A DNA stretch of 64,000 bases. It comes from Lachnospiraceae bacterium (lineage in GTDB: Bacteria > Bacillota > Clostridia > Lachnospirales > Lachnospiraceae). A model generated the notes under the pieces. The model had not been told where the DNA came from, did not search any database, and saw nothing but the letters and a program-made list of their open reading frames with translations. Shown piece by piece: positions 27,047-35,521 of this stretch. The stretch spans positions 716,501 through 780,500 of the forward strand of contig AP025573.1 of assembly GCA_022845895.1 (NCBI GenBank). The letters are read 5' to 3'. Each line of letters opens with the position of its first letter. Position 1 is the first letter of the stretch. The position numbers were made by a program, and so were the translations under genes.

Positions 27047-27679
27047 ATGATTACGGAAGCAATGATACATCGGGCGCTCATCAAGCGCCATACTGCCGGA
27101 GTCCAGGAGAAGCTTGCAGGCGCCCGTGTCGCGATAGCAGGTTTGGGCGGCCTCGGTTCTAATGTTGCTTTTGCACTTGCCAGGACAGGGGTGGGGCATC
27201 TCCATCTTCTGGATTTTGACAAGGTGGACATTACCAATCTGAACCGGCAGCAGTATTTTATCCGCCATATCGGCATGTACAAGACCGACGCCCTTACGGA
27301 AGAGCTGCGGGAGATCAACCCATATCTGCATATCACGGCAGAATGCGTCGAAGTGGCAGAGGAGAACGTGGTCAAATTGTTCGGCCACGATGACATCGTG
27401 TGCGAGGCATTCGACCGCCCGGAGGCGAAGGCCATGCTCGTCAACGGCATACGGGAGCACTATCCGGATAAGCTGCTCGTGGCGGCTTCCGGCATGGCGG
27501 GATATGGAGGGAATGACGCGATACGTACGCGCAGGGTGGCAGAGCATTTCTACGTGTGCGGGGACAGCGTGAGCGAACCGGAACACGGGAGCGGGCTGAT
27601 GGCTCCGCGGGTCGCCTTGTGTGCGGCTCATCAGGCGAATCTCATCACGCAATATATCATAGACGGACATACAGATTAG
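27047..27679 (+). CDS. thiF: ThiS adenylyltransferase ThiF
   Basis: E1-like enzyme that activates the ThiS C-terminus with ATP. 210 residues, the short family. Nucleotide motif GLGGLGSNVAFALARTGVG (~residues 27-45), DFDKVDITNLNRQQY and the late DDIVCEAFDRPEAK. No CxxC zinc pairs, as in the short family. Starts 2 bases after thiS. Confidence 0.93.
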   Translation: MITEAMIHRALIKRHTAGVQEKLAGARVAIAGLGGLGSNVAFALARTGVGHLHLLDFDKVDITNLNRQQYFIRHIGMYKTDALTEELREINPYLHITAECVEVAEENVVKLFGHDDIVCEAFDRPEAKAMLVNGIREHYPDKLLVAASGMAGYGGNDAIRTRRVAEHFYVCGDSVSEPEHGSGLMAPRVALCAAHQANLITQYIIDGHTD

Positions 27680-27691
27680 GAGGAAATTATT

Positions 27692-28471
27692 ATGGAACAG
27701 AAAGCGCAAGATACATTTACACTGGGTGGGCATGAATTTACGTCCCGATTTATCCTCGGCTCGGGCAAATATTCCCTTGACCTTATCAAGGCCGCGGTGG
27801 AACATGCTGGCGCACAGATTATAACGCTGGCGGTGCGGCGGGCCAATGAGGGCGGCGTGGCGAATATTCTGGATTACATACCGGAGCATGTCACATTGCT
27901 TCCAAATACTTCCGGTGCCAGGAACGCAGAAGAGGCCGTGCGTATCGCTCGTCTGTCAAGAGAACTGGGCTGTGGGGATTTTGTGAAGGTGGAGGTGATT
28001 CATGATTCCAAATATCTGCTGCCGGACAATTATGAGACGGTGAAGGCAACGGAGACGCTGGCCAGGGAAGGGTTTGTCGTCATGCCGTATATGTACCCGG
28101 ACTTAAATGCGGCGCGGGATATGGCCAACGCAGGCGCCGCGTGCATCATGCCACTTGGCGCCCCGATTGGCTCCAACAAGGGAATCTGCACAAAAGAGTT
28201 CATCCGCATTCTCATCGATGAGATAGATCTGCCAATCATCATAGACGCTGGCATCGGAAAGCCGTCCCAGGCGTGCGAGGCGATGGAGATGGGGGCGGCG
28301 GCTGTCATGGCGAATACGGCCATCGCCACCGCCGGGGACATTCCTGCCATGGCGGGAGCATTTCGCAGCGCAATCGAGGCAGGCCGGACGGCATATGTGG
28401 CAGGGATGGGCCGGGTCATGGACAAGGGGGCCAGCGCCTCCTCACCGCTTACCGGATTCCTGAAGGATTAG
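27692..28471 (+). CDS. thiG: Thiazole synthase ThiG
   Basis: TIM-barrel enzyme that builds the thiazole phosphate from deoxyxylulose-5-phosphate, ThiS thiocarboxylate and dehydroglycine. 259 residues. [10 protein letters not shown] near the N-terminus, LAVRR (Lys/Arg region), [30 protein letters not shown] and [11 protein letters not shown] are visible. AGGAGG before the ATG. Confidence 0.96.
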   Translation: MEQKAQDTFTLGGHEFTSRFILGSGKYSLDLIKAAVEHAGAQIITLAVRRANEGGVANILDYIPEHVTLLPNTSGARNAEEAVRIARLSRELGCGDFVKVEVIHDSKYLLPDNYETVKATETLAREGFVVMPYMYPDLNAARDMANAGAACIMPLGAPIGSNKGICTKEFIRILIDEIDLPIIIDAGIGKPSQACEAMEMGAAAVMANTAIATAGDIPAMAGAFRSAIEAGRTAYVAGMGRVMDKGASASSPLTGFLKD

Positions 28472-28483
28472 AAGGAGGCATAC

Positions 28484-29704
28484 ATGGTGGATAACAAGAC
28501 TTGTATCAATGAAAGTATTTTAAGCGACGATATCAAGGAATGGCAGAAGAAGAACAGGACAGACCACATGGCATATCTTCCGGGCATGGAAGCGCTGGAA
28601 TCCGAAGTGCAGGCCCAGGTGATACGGTCCATGGAGTCTTACGACTACACTGCATATACGAGCAAGGACGTATCCGATGCGCTGTCACATGAGAGTCGTA
28701 CGCCTGAGGATTTTGCCGCGCTTTTATCGCCAGCGGCACTTCCGTATCTGGAAGAGATGGCGCAGTGTGCGAGGGCAGAGACGAGAAGATATTTCGGCAA
28801 CGGCGTCCAGATGTTCACTCCGGTCTATATTGCGAATTATTGTGAGAACTTCTGTATCTACTGCGGCTTCAACTGCCATAATAAGATTAAGCGTGCCATG
28901 CTAAGCGAGGAAGAGATTGAAAAAGAGATGAGGGCAGTTGCCGGGACAGGGCTCCAGGAGGTGCTGATTCTCACCGGCGAGAGCCGGAGCCGGTCGGATG
29001 TGGAATATATCGGCCGGGCATGTGAGATTGCGGGGAGATATTTCAAAGTAGTAGGACTGGAAGTGTATCCGATGAATTCGGATGAATATGCATATCTTCA
29101 CAGATGCGGGGCCGATTATGTTACGGTCTTTCAAGAGACATATAACTCCGATAAGTATGAGAGCCTTCATCTGGCCGGACATAAGCGTATCTTCCCCTAC
29201 CGGCTGAATGCGCAGGAGCGCGCGCTGAAAGGAGGGATGAGAGGAGTAGGGTTCGCCGCGCTTCTCGGGCTGGACGACTTCCGCAGGGATGCGTTCGCCA
29301 CGGGGATGCACGCGTATCTGCTTCAGAGGAAATATCCGCATGCCGAGATTGCATTCTCCTGCCCCCGCCTCCGTCCGATCATCCATAACGAGAAGATCAA
29401 TCCGATGGACGTCCACGAACCTCAGCTTCTTCAGGTCGTGGCGGCCTACCGGCTGTTCCTGCCTTTTGCCGGTATCACCGTGTCTACGAGAGAATGCGCC
29501 CGGGTAAGGGATAATCTTGTCAATATCGCGGCTACGAAGATATCTGCAGGAGTGAGTACGGCAATCGGGGAGCATGTAGACGATATAGAAGAGAAAGGGG
29601 ACGGCCAGTTCGAGATATCGGACGGGCGTTCCGTGAGAGAAGTGTATGAGGATCTTCTCGGCCTGGGGCTGCAGCCTGTGATGAGTGATCATATCTATGT
29701 GTAG
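28484..29704 (+). CDS. thiH: 2-iminoacetate synthase ThiH (radical SAM)
   Basis: Cleaves tyrosine to dehydroglycine and p-cresol, the anaerobic route to the thiazole precursor. 406 residues. Radical SAM cluster Cys in ANYCENFCIYCGFNC (CxxxCxxC, ~residues 119-127), GESRSRSDVEYIG and the C-terminal STRECARVRDNL region. The presence of ThiH rather than glycine oxidase ThiO fits an anaerobe. Confidence 0.96.
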   Translation: MVDNKTCINESILSDDIKEWQKKNRTDHMAYLPGMEALESEVQAQVIRSMESYDYTAYTSKDVSDALSHESRTPEDFAALLSPAALPYLEEMAQCARAETRRYFGNGVQMFTPVYIANYCENFCIYCGFNCHNKIKRAMLSEEEIEKEMRAVAGTGLQEVLILTGESRSRSDVEYIGRACEIAGRYFKVVGLEVYPMNSDEYAYLHRCGADYVTVFQETYNSDKYESLHLAGHKRIFPYRLNAQERALKGGMRGVGFAALLGLDDFRRDAFATGMHAYLLQRKYPHAEIAFSCPRLRPIIHNEKINPMDVHEPQLLQVVAAYRLFLPFAGITVSTRECARVRDNLVNIAATKISAGVSTAIGEHVDDIEEKGDGQFEISDGRSVREVYEDLLGLGLQPVMSDHIYV

Positions 29705-29718
29705 AGGAGGCGAAAGCT

Positions 29719-30327
29719 ATGACAGATAATACGGAGGATATCTACAGCCGGGTGATAGCCGTGACAGACCGGCATCTGTGCGGTCGTCCGTTCCTCGAGC
29801 AGATAGAGCAGATCTGCTCGAGACGTCCACGGGCCGTGCTTCTGCGTGAGAAAGACCTGACAGAGGAAGAATACGGGCGACTGCTTACACAAGTGAGGGA
29901 AGTCTGCGACGCATACCATGTCTTCTGTATCCCCCATACATTTGCAGATGTAGCTTCTGAGCAGGGGGTACCTGCAATCCATGTCCCCCTTCCGGTGCTG
30001 AGGGAGCAAAGGCATATTGCAGGGCAGTTCCGTTATATGGGCGCGTCTGTCCATTCCGTTCCAGAGGCGGTTGAGGCAGAGCGTCTTGGAGCGTCCTACG
30101 TGCTTGCAGGCCATATCTTTGCCACGGCCTGCAAGCCGGGAGGCGTACCCCGGGGTACCGGATTTCTCAGGGAAGTATGTGCTGCGGTGGATATACCGGT
30201 GTATGCCATCGGAGGGATGCAGGGCACATTAGCATGTATAGAGAGGATGCGCGCCGCGGGTGCCGCCGGTATCTGCATCATGTCAGAGTGCATGCACTGG
30301 CCGGACAGGCTTCCTCTTGTAACATAA
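29719..30327 (+). CDS. tenI: TenI-like thiazole tautomerase (ThiE paralogue)
   Basis: 202-residue TIM barrel of the ThiE/TenI family. ThiE substrate residues (the NDR..A..GVH.GQ pattern) are not present; the matching stretch reads IPHTFADVASEQGVPAIHVP. The segment SVHSVPEAVEAERLGASYV followed by GHIFATACKPG has the His that is catalytic in TenI, not the GP.F.T.TK of ThiE. I therefore read it as the thiazole tautomerase that aromatises the ThiG product. A ThiE assignment is the alternative. Confidence 0.75.
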   Translation: MTDNTEDIYSRVIAVTDRHLCGRPFLEQIEQICSRRPRAVLLREKDLTEEEYGRLLTQVREVCDAYHVFCIPHTFADVASEQGVPAIHVPLPVLREQRHIAGQFRYMGASVHSVPEAVEAERLGASYVLAGHIFATACKPGGVPRGTGFLREVCAAVDIPVYAIGGMQGTLACIERMRAAGAAGICIMSECMHWPDRLPLVT

Positions 30328-30345
30328 TCTGTTTTAGTCTATAGT
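30317..30345 (+). promoter_or_regulatory. Promoter for cysK
   Basis: TTGTAA (30317-30322, overlapping the end of the upstream gene), 17-base spacer, TATAGT (30340-30345), ~38 bases before cysK. Confidence 0.5.
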
Positions 30346-30382
30346 GTATATATAAGAAGTATACGAAGAGAGGACAAAAGAG

Positions 30383-31309
30383 ATGATATATGACAACGTG
30401 CTAGAGGCAGTCGGCAATACTCCGCTCATCCGCCTGAACCGGATGACCGGTCCGGAAGATGCGGAGATTCTCGTAAAGTTTGAGGCAGTGAATATAGGTG
30501 GTTCGGTCAAGACGAGGACTGCTCTTAATATGATTGAGACAGCAGAAAAAAGAGGGCTGATTCACAAGGATACGATTATCGTCGAGCCTACAAGCGGGAA
30601 CCAGGGTATCGGCCTGGCGCTGATCGGGGCGGTGAAGGGATACCGGACGGTTATCGTCATGCCGGATTCTGTCAGCGAGGAGAGAAGGAAGCTGGTGCGC
30701 AATTACGGAGCGGAAGTCCGGCTGGTCCATGACGCGGGCAACATCGGAGACTGCATCGACGAGTGTCTGCGGACAGCGCTTCTGATGGCGGAGGAAGACT
30801 CCAACGTGTATGTCCCTCAGCAGTTTGAAAATGAAGCCAACAGCGCCGCCCACAGGGAACAGACGGGGCAGGAAATTATCAGGCAGGCCGGAAAGCCGAT
30901 TCACGGCTTCTGCTCGGGAATAGGCACCGGTGGTACGATTACCGGCATCGGTGAAGCACTCAAGGCAGTGAACCCTGACATAGAGATATGGGCCATCGAG
31001 CCGGAACATGCGGCTATACTGTCTGGCAGAGAAGTAGGGACCCACCTTCAGATGGGCATCGGCGACGGCGTTATCCCTAAGATCCTGAATCAGAAAATCT
31101 ATGATGATATCGTCATAGTGACCGATGAGGAAGCCCTCGCTGCCGCAAAGGAACTGGCCAGAAAAGAAGGGCTCATGTGCGGAATCAGCAGCGGGACGAA
31201 TGTGGCTGCGGCTGTCCGCATGGCAAAGAAGCTTGGGAGAGGCAAGACCGTGGTAACCGTGCTGGCCGATACGGCAGAGCGCTACTTTTCCACACCGCTG
31301 TTCCAATAA
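30383..31309 (+). CDS. cysK: Cysteine synthase (O-acetylserine sulfhydrylase)
   Basis: PLP enzyme making cysteine from O-acetylserine and sulfide. 308 residues. PLP lysine in GGSVKTRTALNMIE (~residue 42; most relatives read SVKDR), asparagine loop PTSGNQGIGLA, phosphate-binding GIGTGGTITG (~175) and GISSGTN. AGAGAGGACAAAAGAG sets the start. The UGA-containing ArsC-like gene follows after 30 bases, so they are probably co-transcribed. Confidence 0.93.
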   Translation: MIYDNVLEAVGNTPLIRLNRMTGPEDAEILVKFEAVNIGGSVKTRTALNMIETAEKRGLIHKDTIIVEPTSGNQGIGLALIGAVKGYRTVIVMPDSVSEERRKLVRNYGAEVRLVHDAGNIGDCIDECLRTALLMAEEDSNVYVPQQFENEANSAAHREQTGQEIIRQAGKPIHGFCSGIGTGGTITGIGEALKAVNPDIEIWAIEPEHAAILSGREVGTHLQMGIGDGVIPKILNQKIYDDIVIVTDEEALAAAKELARKEGLMCGISSGTNVAAAVRMAKKLGRGKTVVTVLADTAERYFSTPLFQ

Positions 31310-31339
31310 AAAGAACAAGACAATAAAGGAGATAAGACT

Positions 31340-31696
31340 ATGAGTGTACTATTTTTAGAATATCCGAAGTGAACGACGTGCAAACGGGCCAGGAAATGGC
31401 TGGAGGACAATGGCATAGCATTTGAAGCGAGGCATATCATCGAGGAACATCCTACTGCTGCGGAACTGGAAGAATGGCAGAACAGAAGCAAGCTTCCACT
31501 GAAGCGTTTTTTCAACACGAGCGGGATGAAATATAGAGAGCTCGGATTAAAAGACAGGCTTCCTGAGATGAGCGAGAAAGAACAGTATGAAATCCTGTCT
31601 ACAGACGGGATGCTCGTAAAGCGTCCGCTGCTCATCGGCGAGGACTTTGTCGTCGCCGGCTTTAAAGAGCAGGAGTGGCAGGAAGCGCTGACGTAA
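31340..31696 (+). CDS. ArsC/Spx-family thiol oxidoreductase with in-frame UGA at the catalytic Cys: candidate selenoprotein
   Basis: Reading from ATG 31340 (AAAGGAGATAAGACT before it) gives MSVLFLEYPK, then TGA at 31370-31372, then TTCKRARKWLEDNG and an intact frame to TAA 31694-31696, 118 codons. ArsC/Spx-like homologues read YPKCxTCxxAxxWL, so the UGA replaces the first Cys of CxxC. The rest is undamaged, with the family's FFNTSG, LGLKDRL and DGMLVKRPLLIGEDFVVAGF. A short stem-loop with a GG-starting loop lies 15-28 bases after the UGA. Readings are selenocysteine insertion (UxxC) or a nonsense mutation. No sel genes are in the window. Confidence 0.6.
31385..31403 (+). other. Possible bacterial SECIS-like hairpin
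   Basis: GCCA (31388-31391) pairs with TGGC (31397-31400) around the loop GGAAA, with weak extension outward. The loop begins 20 bases after the UGA, within the distance seen for bacterial SECIS elements, and starts with G. The stem is short, so this is suggestive only. Confidence 0.3.
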
Positions 31697-31730
31697 AAGA
31701 GTCCCTCAGATTGGACGGATAAAAGTGCAG

Positions 31731-31775
31731 AAAGTCCCGGGACCGGTTATTTGTGAAGCTGGTTACGGGACTTTT
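31731..31775. terminator. Bidirectional terminator
   Basis: Stem AAAGTCCCG / CGGGACTTT with inner ACCGG/CTGGT pairing, followed by TTTT on the plus strand and by an A/T-rich tail on the minus strand. Lies between the convergent ArsC-like gene and the DtxR-type gene, whose stop overlaps it. Confidence 0.75.
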
Positions 31776-32193
31776 AGAATTGTGTAAGCCGGTCGATAAG
31801 CTGTGCCAGATTTTCTATCGTCTTTTTATCGATATAATGCTCAATTTTCTCTACCTGCTCCAGTTCGTTTTCCGTGCCGTTCAAAAGGCAGAGGAAGCGG
31901 TGCAGCACTTCGTGGCGGTAAAGCAGATAATTGCCTGCCTCCCGGCCTTTGGCGGTAGCAGTCAGATATCCATATTTTTCAAACTGGATGTATCCTTTCT
32001 CCTTCAGCGTCCCGACCATCTTAGAGGCGGAGGACGGCTTTACGTGCAGCCAAGAAGAGAGCTCCTGTATCCGGACGACATCTTTTTCCAGCAGCATCCG
32101 GCATATCATCTCCAGATAATCTTCCATGGATGCGGTCAGATCTTCATGGCAGTTCAGCTCATACCCTTTCTGTGTATAGAAATTATCTTCCAT
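31774..32193 (-). CDS. DtxR/MntR-family metal-dependent regulator
   Basis: 139 residues. N-terminal winged helix (SMEDYLEMICRMLLEKDVVRIQELSSWLHVKPSSASKMV in part) then a dimerisation/metal domain containing EAGNYLLYRHEVLHRFL with the typical H..L..FL pattern and a late E.IEHYID helix. No C-terminal SH3 domain, so the short MntR/IdeR-like form. Divergent from feoAB with a shared 109-base control region, so Fe2+ (or Mn2+) control of ferrous iron uptake is likely. Confidence 0.88.
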   Translation of the reverse strand: MEDNFYTQKGYELNCHEDLTASMEDYLEMICRMLLEKDVVRIQELSSWLHVKPSSASKMVGTLKEKGYIQFEKYGYLTATAKGREAGNYLLYRHEVLHRFLCLLNGTENELEQVEKIEHYIDKKTIENLAQLIDRLTQF

Positions 32194-32211
32194 TTTGCAT
32201 CCCCTATCATA

Positions 32212-32229
32212 AAATTTGTAACCAAATTT
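32212..32229. promoter_or_regulatory. Candidate operator between dtxR-type gene and feoAB
   Basis: Perfect 7-bp inverted repeat AAATTTG-TAAC-CAAATTT, 19 bases before the regulator start. A second smaller palindrome GGAAA-N5-TTTCC is at 32254-32268. Neither exactly matches a known MntR or IdeR box. Confidence 0.4.
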
Positions 32230-32302
32230 GAATTTTTCAATATTCTGGTAGTAGGAAAGAAAGTTTCCTTAGACTAAATTGTATGAGATGGTGGTGAATT
32301 TT

Positions 32303-32542
32303 ATGAACAGGGAAGCATGTCTGAATGAAATAGAACCGGGCCATACCGCGGTTGTAAAAGAGCTCCTGTCAGACGGTAGTATCCGCAGGCGTCTTCTGGA
32401 CATCGGACTGGTGGAAGGGACCCTTGTAGAATGTGTCGGACGCAGTCCGGGAGGGGATCCGTCCGCTTATCTGATACGGGGGGCGGTGATAGCTATCCGT
32501 TCAGAAGACAGCACACGTATAACAATCCATGAACAGAGGTGA
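32303..32542 (+). CDS. feoA: Ferrous iron transport protein A
   Basis: 79-residue SH3-like cytosolic protein needed for FeoB function. LLSDGSIRRRLLDIGLVEGT and RSPGGDPSAYLIRGAVIAIR fit the family. ATG 32303 with GGTGGTG upstream is preferred over the TTG eight codons earlier. It lies 8 bases before feoB. Confidence 0.9.
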   Translation: MNREACLNEIEPGHTAVVKELLSDGSIRRRLLDIGLVEGTLVECVGRSPGGDPSAYLIRGAVIAIRSEDSTRITIHEQR

Positions 32543-32550
32543 TGACATAG

Positions 32551-34710
32551 ATGGGGCTTACGATGAAATCGACAGGAAAAGGGGCGGCGGACAAAGAGAT
32601 GATAATCAGAAAGCCGTCCCGGGATGCAATGGTGGTTGCTCTGGCCGGCAATCCGAATGTGGGGAAGAGTACGGTGTTCAACGGTCTTACGGGCCTGAAC
32701 CAGCATACGGGAAACTGGCCGGGGAAAACGGTGGCCAATGCCCAGGGCTTATGCAGTACGAACCGTCATTCTTATGTGCTGGTGGATATTCCCGGCACAT
32801 ATTCGCTCATGGCCCATTCGGCGGAAGAGGAAGTGGCACGGAACTTTATCTGCTTCGGAGGCGCCGATGAAGTGGTCGTCGTCTGTGACGCTACATGTCT
32901 GGAGCGGAACCTGAACCTTGTGCTGCAGACGATTGAGATATGCGATCATGTCATCGTCTGTGTTAATCTTCTGGACGAAGCAAAAAGAAAGAACATCCGG
33001 GTTAATCTTAAGGAACTGGAAAACAGGCTGGGCGTCCCGGTCGTGGGAGCGGTGGCGCGGGAGAGGAGGAGCCTGGATTCCCTTCTTGCCGTGATGGATG
33101 ATGTGGCAGACGGGGAAGGCGGGAACCGCACTCCGGTCGTAATCAGCTATCCGGAGGAGGTAGAGCAGGCGGTGGCGCTCCTCATGCCGGCCGCCGCAGA
33201 CATGATAAAAAGAAGCGGGCGGAAAGGACCATCGGCAAAGTGGCTGGCCCTGAAGCTGCTGGAAGGTGACGAATCGCTTCTGAAGGAGCTGGAGGAGGCG
33301 TTCGGAACAGATATCACGAAAGATGAAGCCGCAGCTGCCGCGCTGGAGGAAGCATATGCTCTGCTGAAAGAGAAGGGGATGGACAGAAATGTGCTGAAAG
33401 ATAAGATTGTATCGGCCATCGTCAGGCAGGCAGAAGATATCGGAAAGGCGTCGGTACAATGCGGGGAAAGAGGATACCAGGGCATGGACAAAAAGCTGGA
33501 TACCATCCTGACCAGCCGAAGAACAGGATATCCTGTCATGATTGCACTTCTGGCATTCGTCCTCTGGCTGACGATAACCGGGGCCAATTATCCCTCGCAG
33601 CTTCTTTCCCAGGGGCTGTTCTGGATACAGGATAGGCTCATGGAGCTGTGTGTACATATGCAGGTTCCAGACTGGATAACTGGAATGTTCATACAAGGCG
33701 TGTACCGGGTGCTGGCGTGGGTCGTGTCTGTCATGCTGCCGCCGATGGCCATCTTTTTTCCTCTGTTCACTTTGCTGGAGGACGCGGGCTATCTGCCGAG
33801 GGTGGCGTATAATCTTGATAAACCATTTAAAAGATGCTGTGCCTGCGGCAAGCAGGCTTTGAGCATGTGCATGGGATTCGGGTGCAATGCGGCGGGCATC
33901 GTCGGCTGCCGGATTATCGACTCACCGAGGGAACGGCTGATTGCGATGCTCACGAACAATTTCGTGCCGTGCAACGGAAGGTTTCCGACATTGATAGCAC
34001 TGATAACGATGTTCTTCATCGGGGCAGAAGGAGGACCGGGGGAGACGCTTCAGGCGGCGCTTATGCTGACGGCCGTAATCGTGCTCGGCGTGTTGATGAC
34101 ATTCCTCGTCTCGGGAGTATTATCCAAGACGCTGCTGAAAGGCGTCCCGTCCTCCTTTACATTAGAGCTGCCTCCGTACAGACGTCCGCAGATTGGAAAG
34201 GTAATCGTCCGTTCTATCTTTGACAGGACGTTGTTCGTCCTTGGCCGGGCGGTTGTCGTGGCAGCGCCGGCCGGGCTCGTCATATGGGTGCTGGCTAATG
34301 TGGATGCAGGCGGTGTGAGCCTGCTGACACACTGCTGTGGCTTTCTCGATCCATTTGCCAGGCTTCTCGGACTCGATGGGGTAATCCTTATGGCATTCAT
34401 ACTTGGATTTCCGGCTAATGAGATTGTAATACCAATTATCATCATGGCGTATACGGCCCAGGGAAGCATTCTGGAGCTGGATAGCCTGACGCAGATGCAC
34501 CAGCTCTTTGTAGACAATGGCTGGACGTGGGTCACGGCTGTCTGCACGATGCTCTTTTCCCTCATGCACTGGCCATGTTCTACAACCCTTCTTACGATTC
34601 GGAAAGAGACGGGGGGAGTCAAATGGATGGCGGCAGCTTTTCTTATCCCGACGGTGACCGGGATGCTGTTCTGCTTTCTCGTGTCCCGGGCTGCGCTGCT
34701 CGTGATGTGA
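32551..34710 (+). CDS. feoB: Ferrous iron transport protein B
   Basis: 719-residue Fe2+ transporter. N-terminal G domain: GNPNVGKSTVFNGLTG (~34-49), switch HTGNWPGKTV, DIPGTYSL and VNLLDEAKR. A helical GDI-like domain precedes the membrane part, which has two Gate regions and a core (CACGKQALSMCMGFGCNAAG..; NNFVPCNGRFPTLIAL). Cys residues in the membrane part match FeoB. No FeoC is seen. The GTG-like usual start is clear: AGGTGATGACATAG then ATG. Confidence 0.96.
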   Translation: MGLTMKSTGKGAADKEMIIRKPSRDAMVVALAGNPNVGKSTVFNGLTGLNQHTGNWPGKTVANAQGLCSTNRHSYVLVDIPGTYSLMAHSAEEEVARNFICFGGADEVVVVCDATCLERNLNLVLQTIEICDHVIVCVNLLDEAKRKNIRVNLKELENRLGVPVVGAVARERRSLDSLLAVMDDVADGEGGNRTPVVISYPEEVEQAVALLMPAAADMIKRSGRKGPSAKWLALKLLEGDESLLKELEEAFGTDITKDEAAAAALEEAYALLKEKGMDRNVLKDKIVSAIVRQAEDIGKASVQCGERGYQGMDKKLDTILTSRRTGYPVMIALLAFVLWLTITGANYPSQLLSQGLFWIQDRLMELCVHMQVPDWITGMFIQGVYRVLAWVVSVMLPPMAIFFPLFTLLEDAGYLPRVAYNLDKPFKRCCACGKQALSMCMGFGCNAAGIVGCRIIDSPRERLIAMLTNNFVPCNGRFPTLIALITMFFIGAEGGPGETLQAALMLTAVIVLGVLMTFLVSGVLSKTLLKGVPSSFTLELPPYRRPQIGKVIVRSIFDRTLFVLGRAVVVAAPAGLVIWVLANVDAGGVSLLTHCCGFLDPFARLLGLDGVILMAFILGFPANEIVIPIIIMAYTAQGSILELDSLTQMHQLFVDNGWTWVTAVCTMLFSLMHWPCSTTLLTIRKETGGVKWMAAAFLIPTVTGMLFCFLVSRAALLVM

Positions 34711-34840
34711 CAGTTTGGTGAAATGTAACAAAAGGCGAAGGCCTGCAAATTGTGTATTTTACTGAAAAAAAGAATACCTGGAAAAAATAGTTAGAAAATT
34801 CGGGCGCAAGGTAGTAAAATAAAAGTGAACAATGAAAAGG

Positions 34841-34878
34841 AAATGCCAGAAGAAGCTGCATGTTCTTCTGGCATTTTT
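34841..34878 (+). terminator. Terminator-like hairpin before carD
   Basis: 14-bp stem AAATGCCAGAAGAA / TTCTTCTGGCATTT, 8-base loop, TTTTTG tail. It may end feoAB or act on a short transcript from a promoter-like pair TTAGAA (34791) and TAAAAT (34815, 18-base spacer) just upstream. Confidence 0.8.
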
Positions 34879-34915
34879 GTAAGCCTGGTGTTATCTGAGT
34901 GATTGGAGTGATAGG

Positions 34916-35425
34916 ATGTTCCAGATAGGAGACCACATCATCTGTGGAAAATATGGCGTGTGCACTGTGGAGGCTGTAGGGCCGATTGATATCAGCGGTG
35001 CTGTAAAAAAGAGGCTTTATTATACGCTCGTGCCTGTATATGACAGCAACAGCAGGACCTATGTGCCTGTGGATAATGACAAGATCATCATGCGTCCTGT
35101 CATATCGAGAGAGCATGCCAAGGAACTGGTAGACGATATAAAGGATATCGACGCACTGTGGATTCAGGATGAAAAGAAGAGAGAGCTTTCCTTTAAGGAG
35201 GCGCTCTATACGTATGATTGCCGCGAATGGGTAAAGATTATCAAGACGATTTATCACCGCAGGCAGACCCGGATTGCGCAGGGGAAAAAAGTTACAGCGG
35301 GTGACGAGCGCTTCCTGCACCTGGCGGAAGACAACCTGTATGGGGAACTGGCAGTCGCCCTCCGGATGAAGAAGGAGGACGTGGAGCAGTTTATCATCGA
35401 CAGGATAAGGGTGCTTGAGCAGTAA
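34916..35425 (+). CDS. CarD/CdnL-family RNA polymerase-binding regulator
   Basis: 169 residues. The N-terminal Tudor-like RNAP-interaction domain (FQIGDHIICGKYGVCTVEAV...RLYYTLVPV) is shared with CarD and Mfd (TRCF). The C-terminal helical domain includes LSFKEALYTYDCREWVKIIK and FLHLAEDNLYGELAVAL. Such proteins stabilise open complexes at promoters. ATG 34916 follows TTGGAGTGATAGG. Alone in its transcript. Confidence 0.88.
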   Translation: MFQIGDHIICGKYGVCTVEAVGPIDISGAVKKRLYYTLVPVYDSNSRTYVPVDNDKIIMRPVISREHAKELVDDIKDIDALWIQDEKKRELSFKEALYTYDCREWVKIIKTIYHRRQTRIAQGKKVTAGDERFLHLAEDNLYGELAVALRMKKEDVEQFIIDRIRVLEQ

Positions 35426-35521
35426 TCCGCTATTGGAAATCTTTCCCCGAAGAGGTATAATATAGATAAGAGAACTGGACGGATATGTATTGTTATAGGC
35501 GGAAGGGAAGGAGTGGGCAGT

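Noticed and set aside
31370..31372. Simple pseudogene explanation for the ArsC-like gene
   Set aside because: Not excluded, but the stop falls exactly on the redox Cys codon and nothing else is damaged, so selenocysteine is the better working reading.
31282..31635. 117-residue minus-strand frame over the UGA-containing gene
   Set aside because: Antisense shadow without a ribosome site; the plus frame has clear ArsC/Spx-family conservation.
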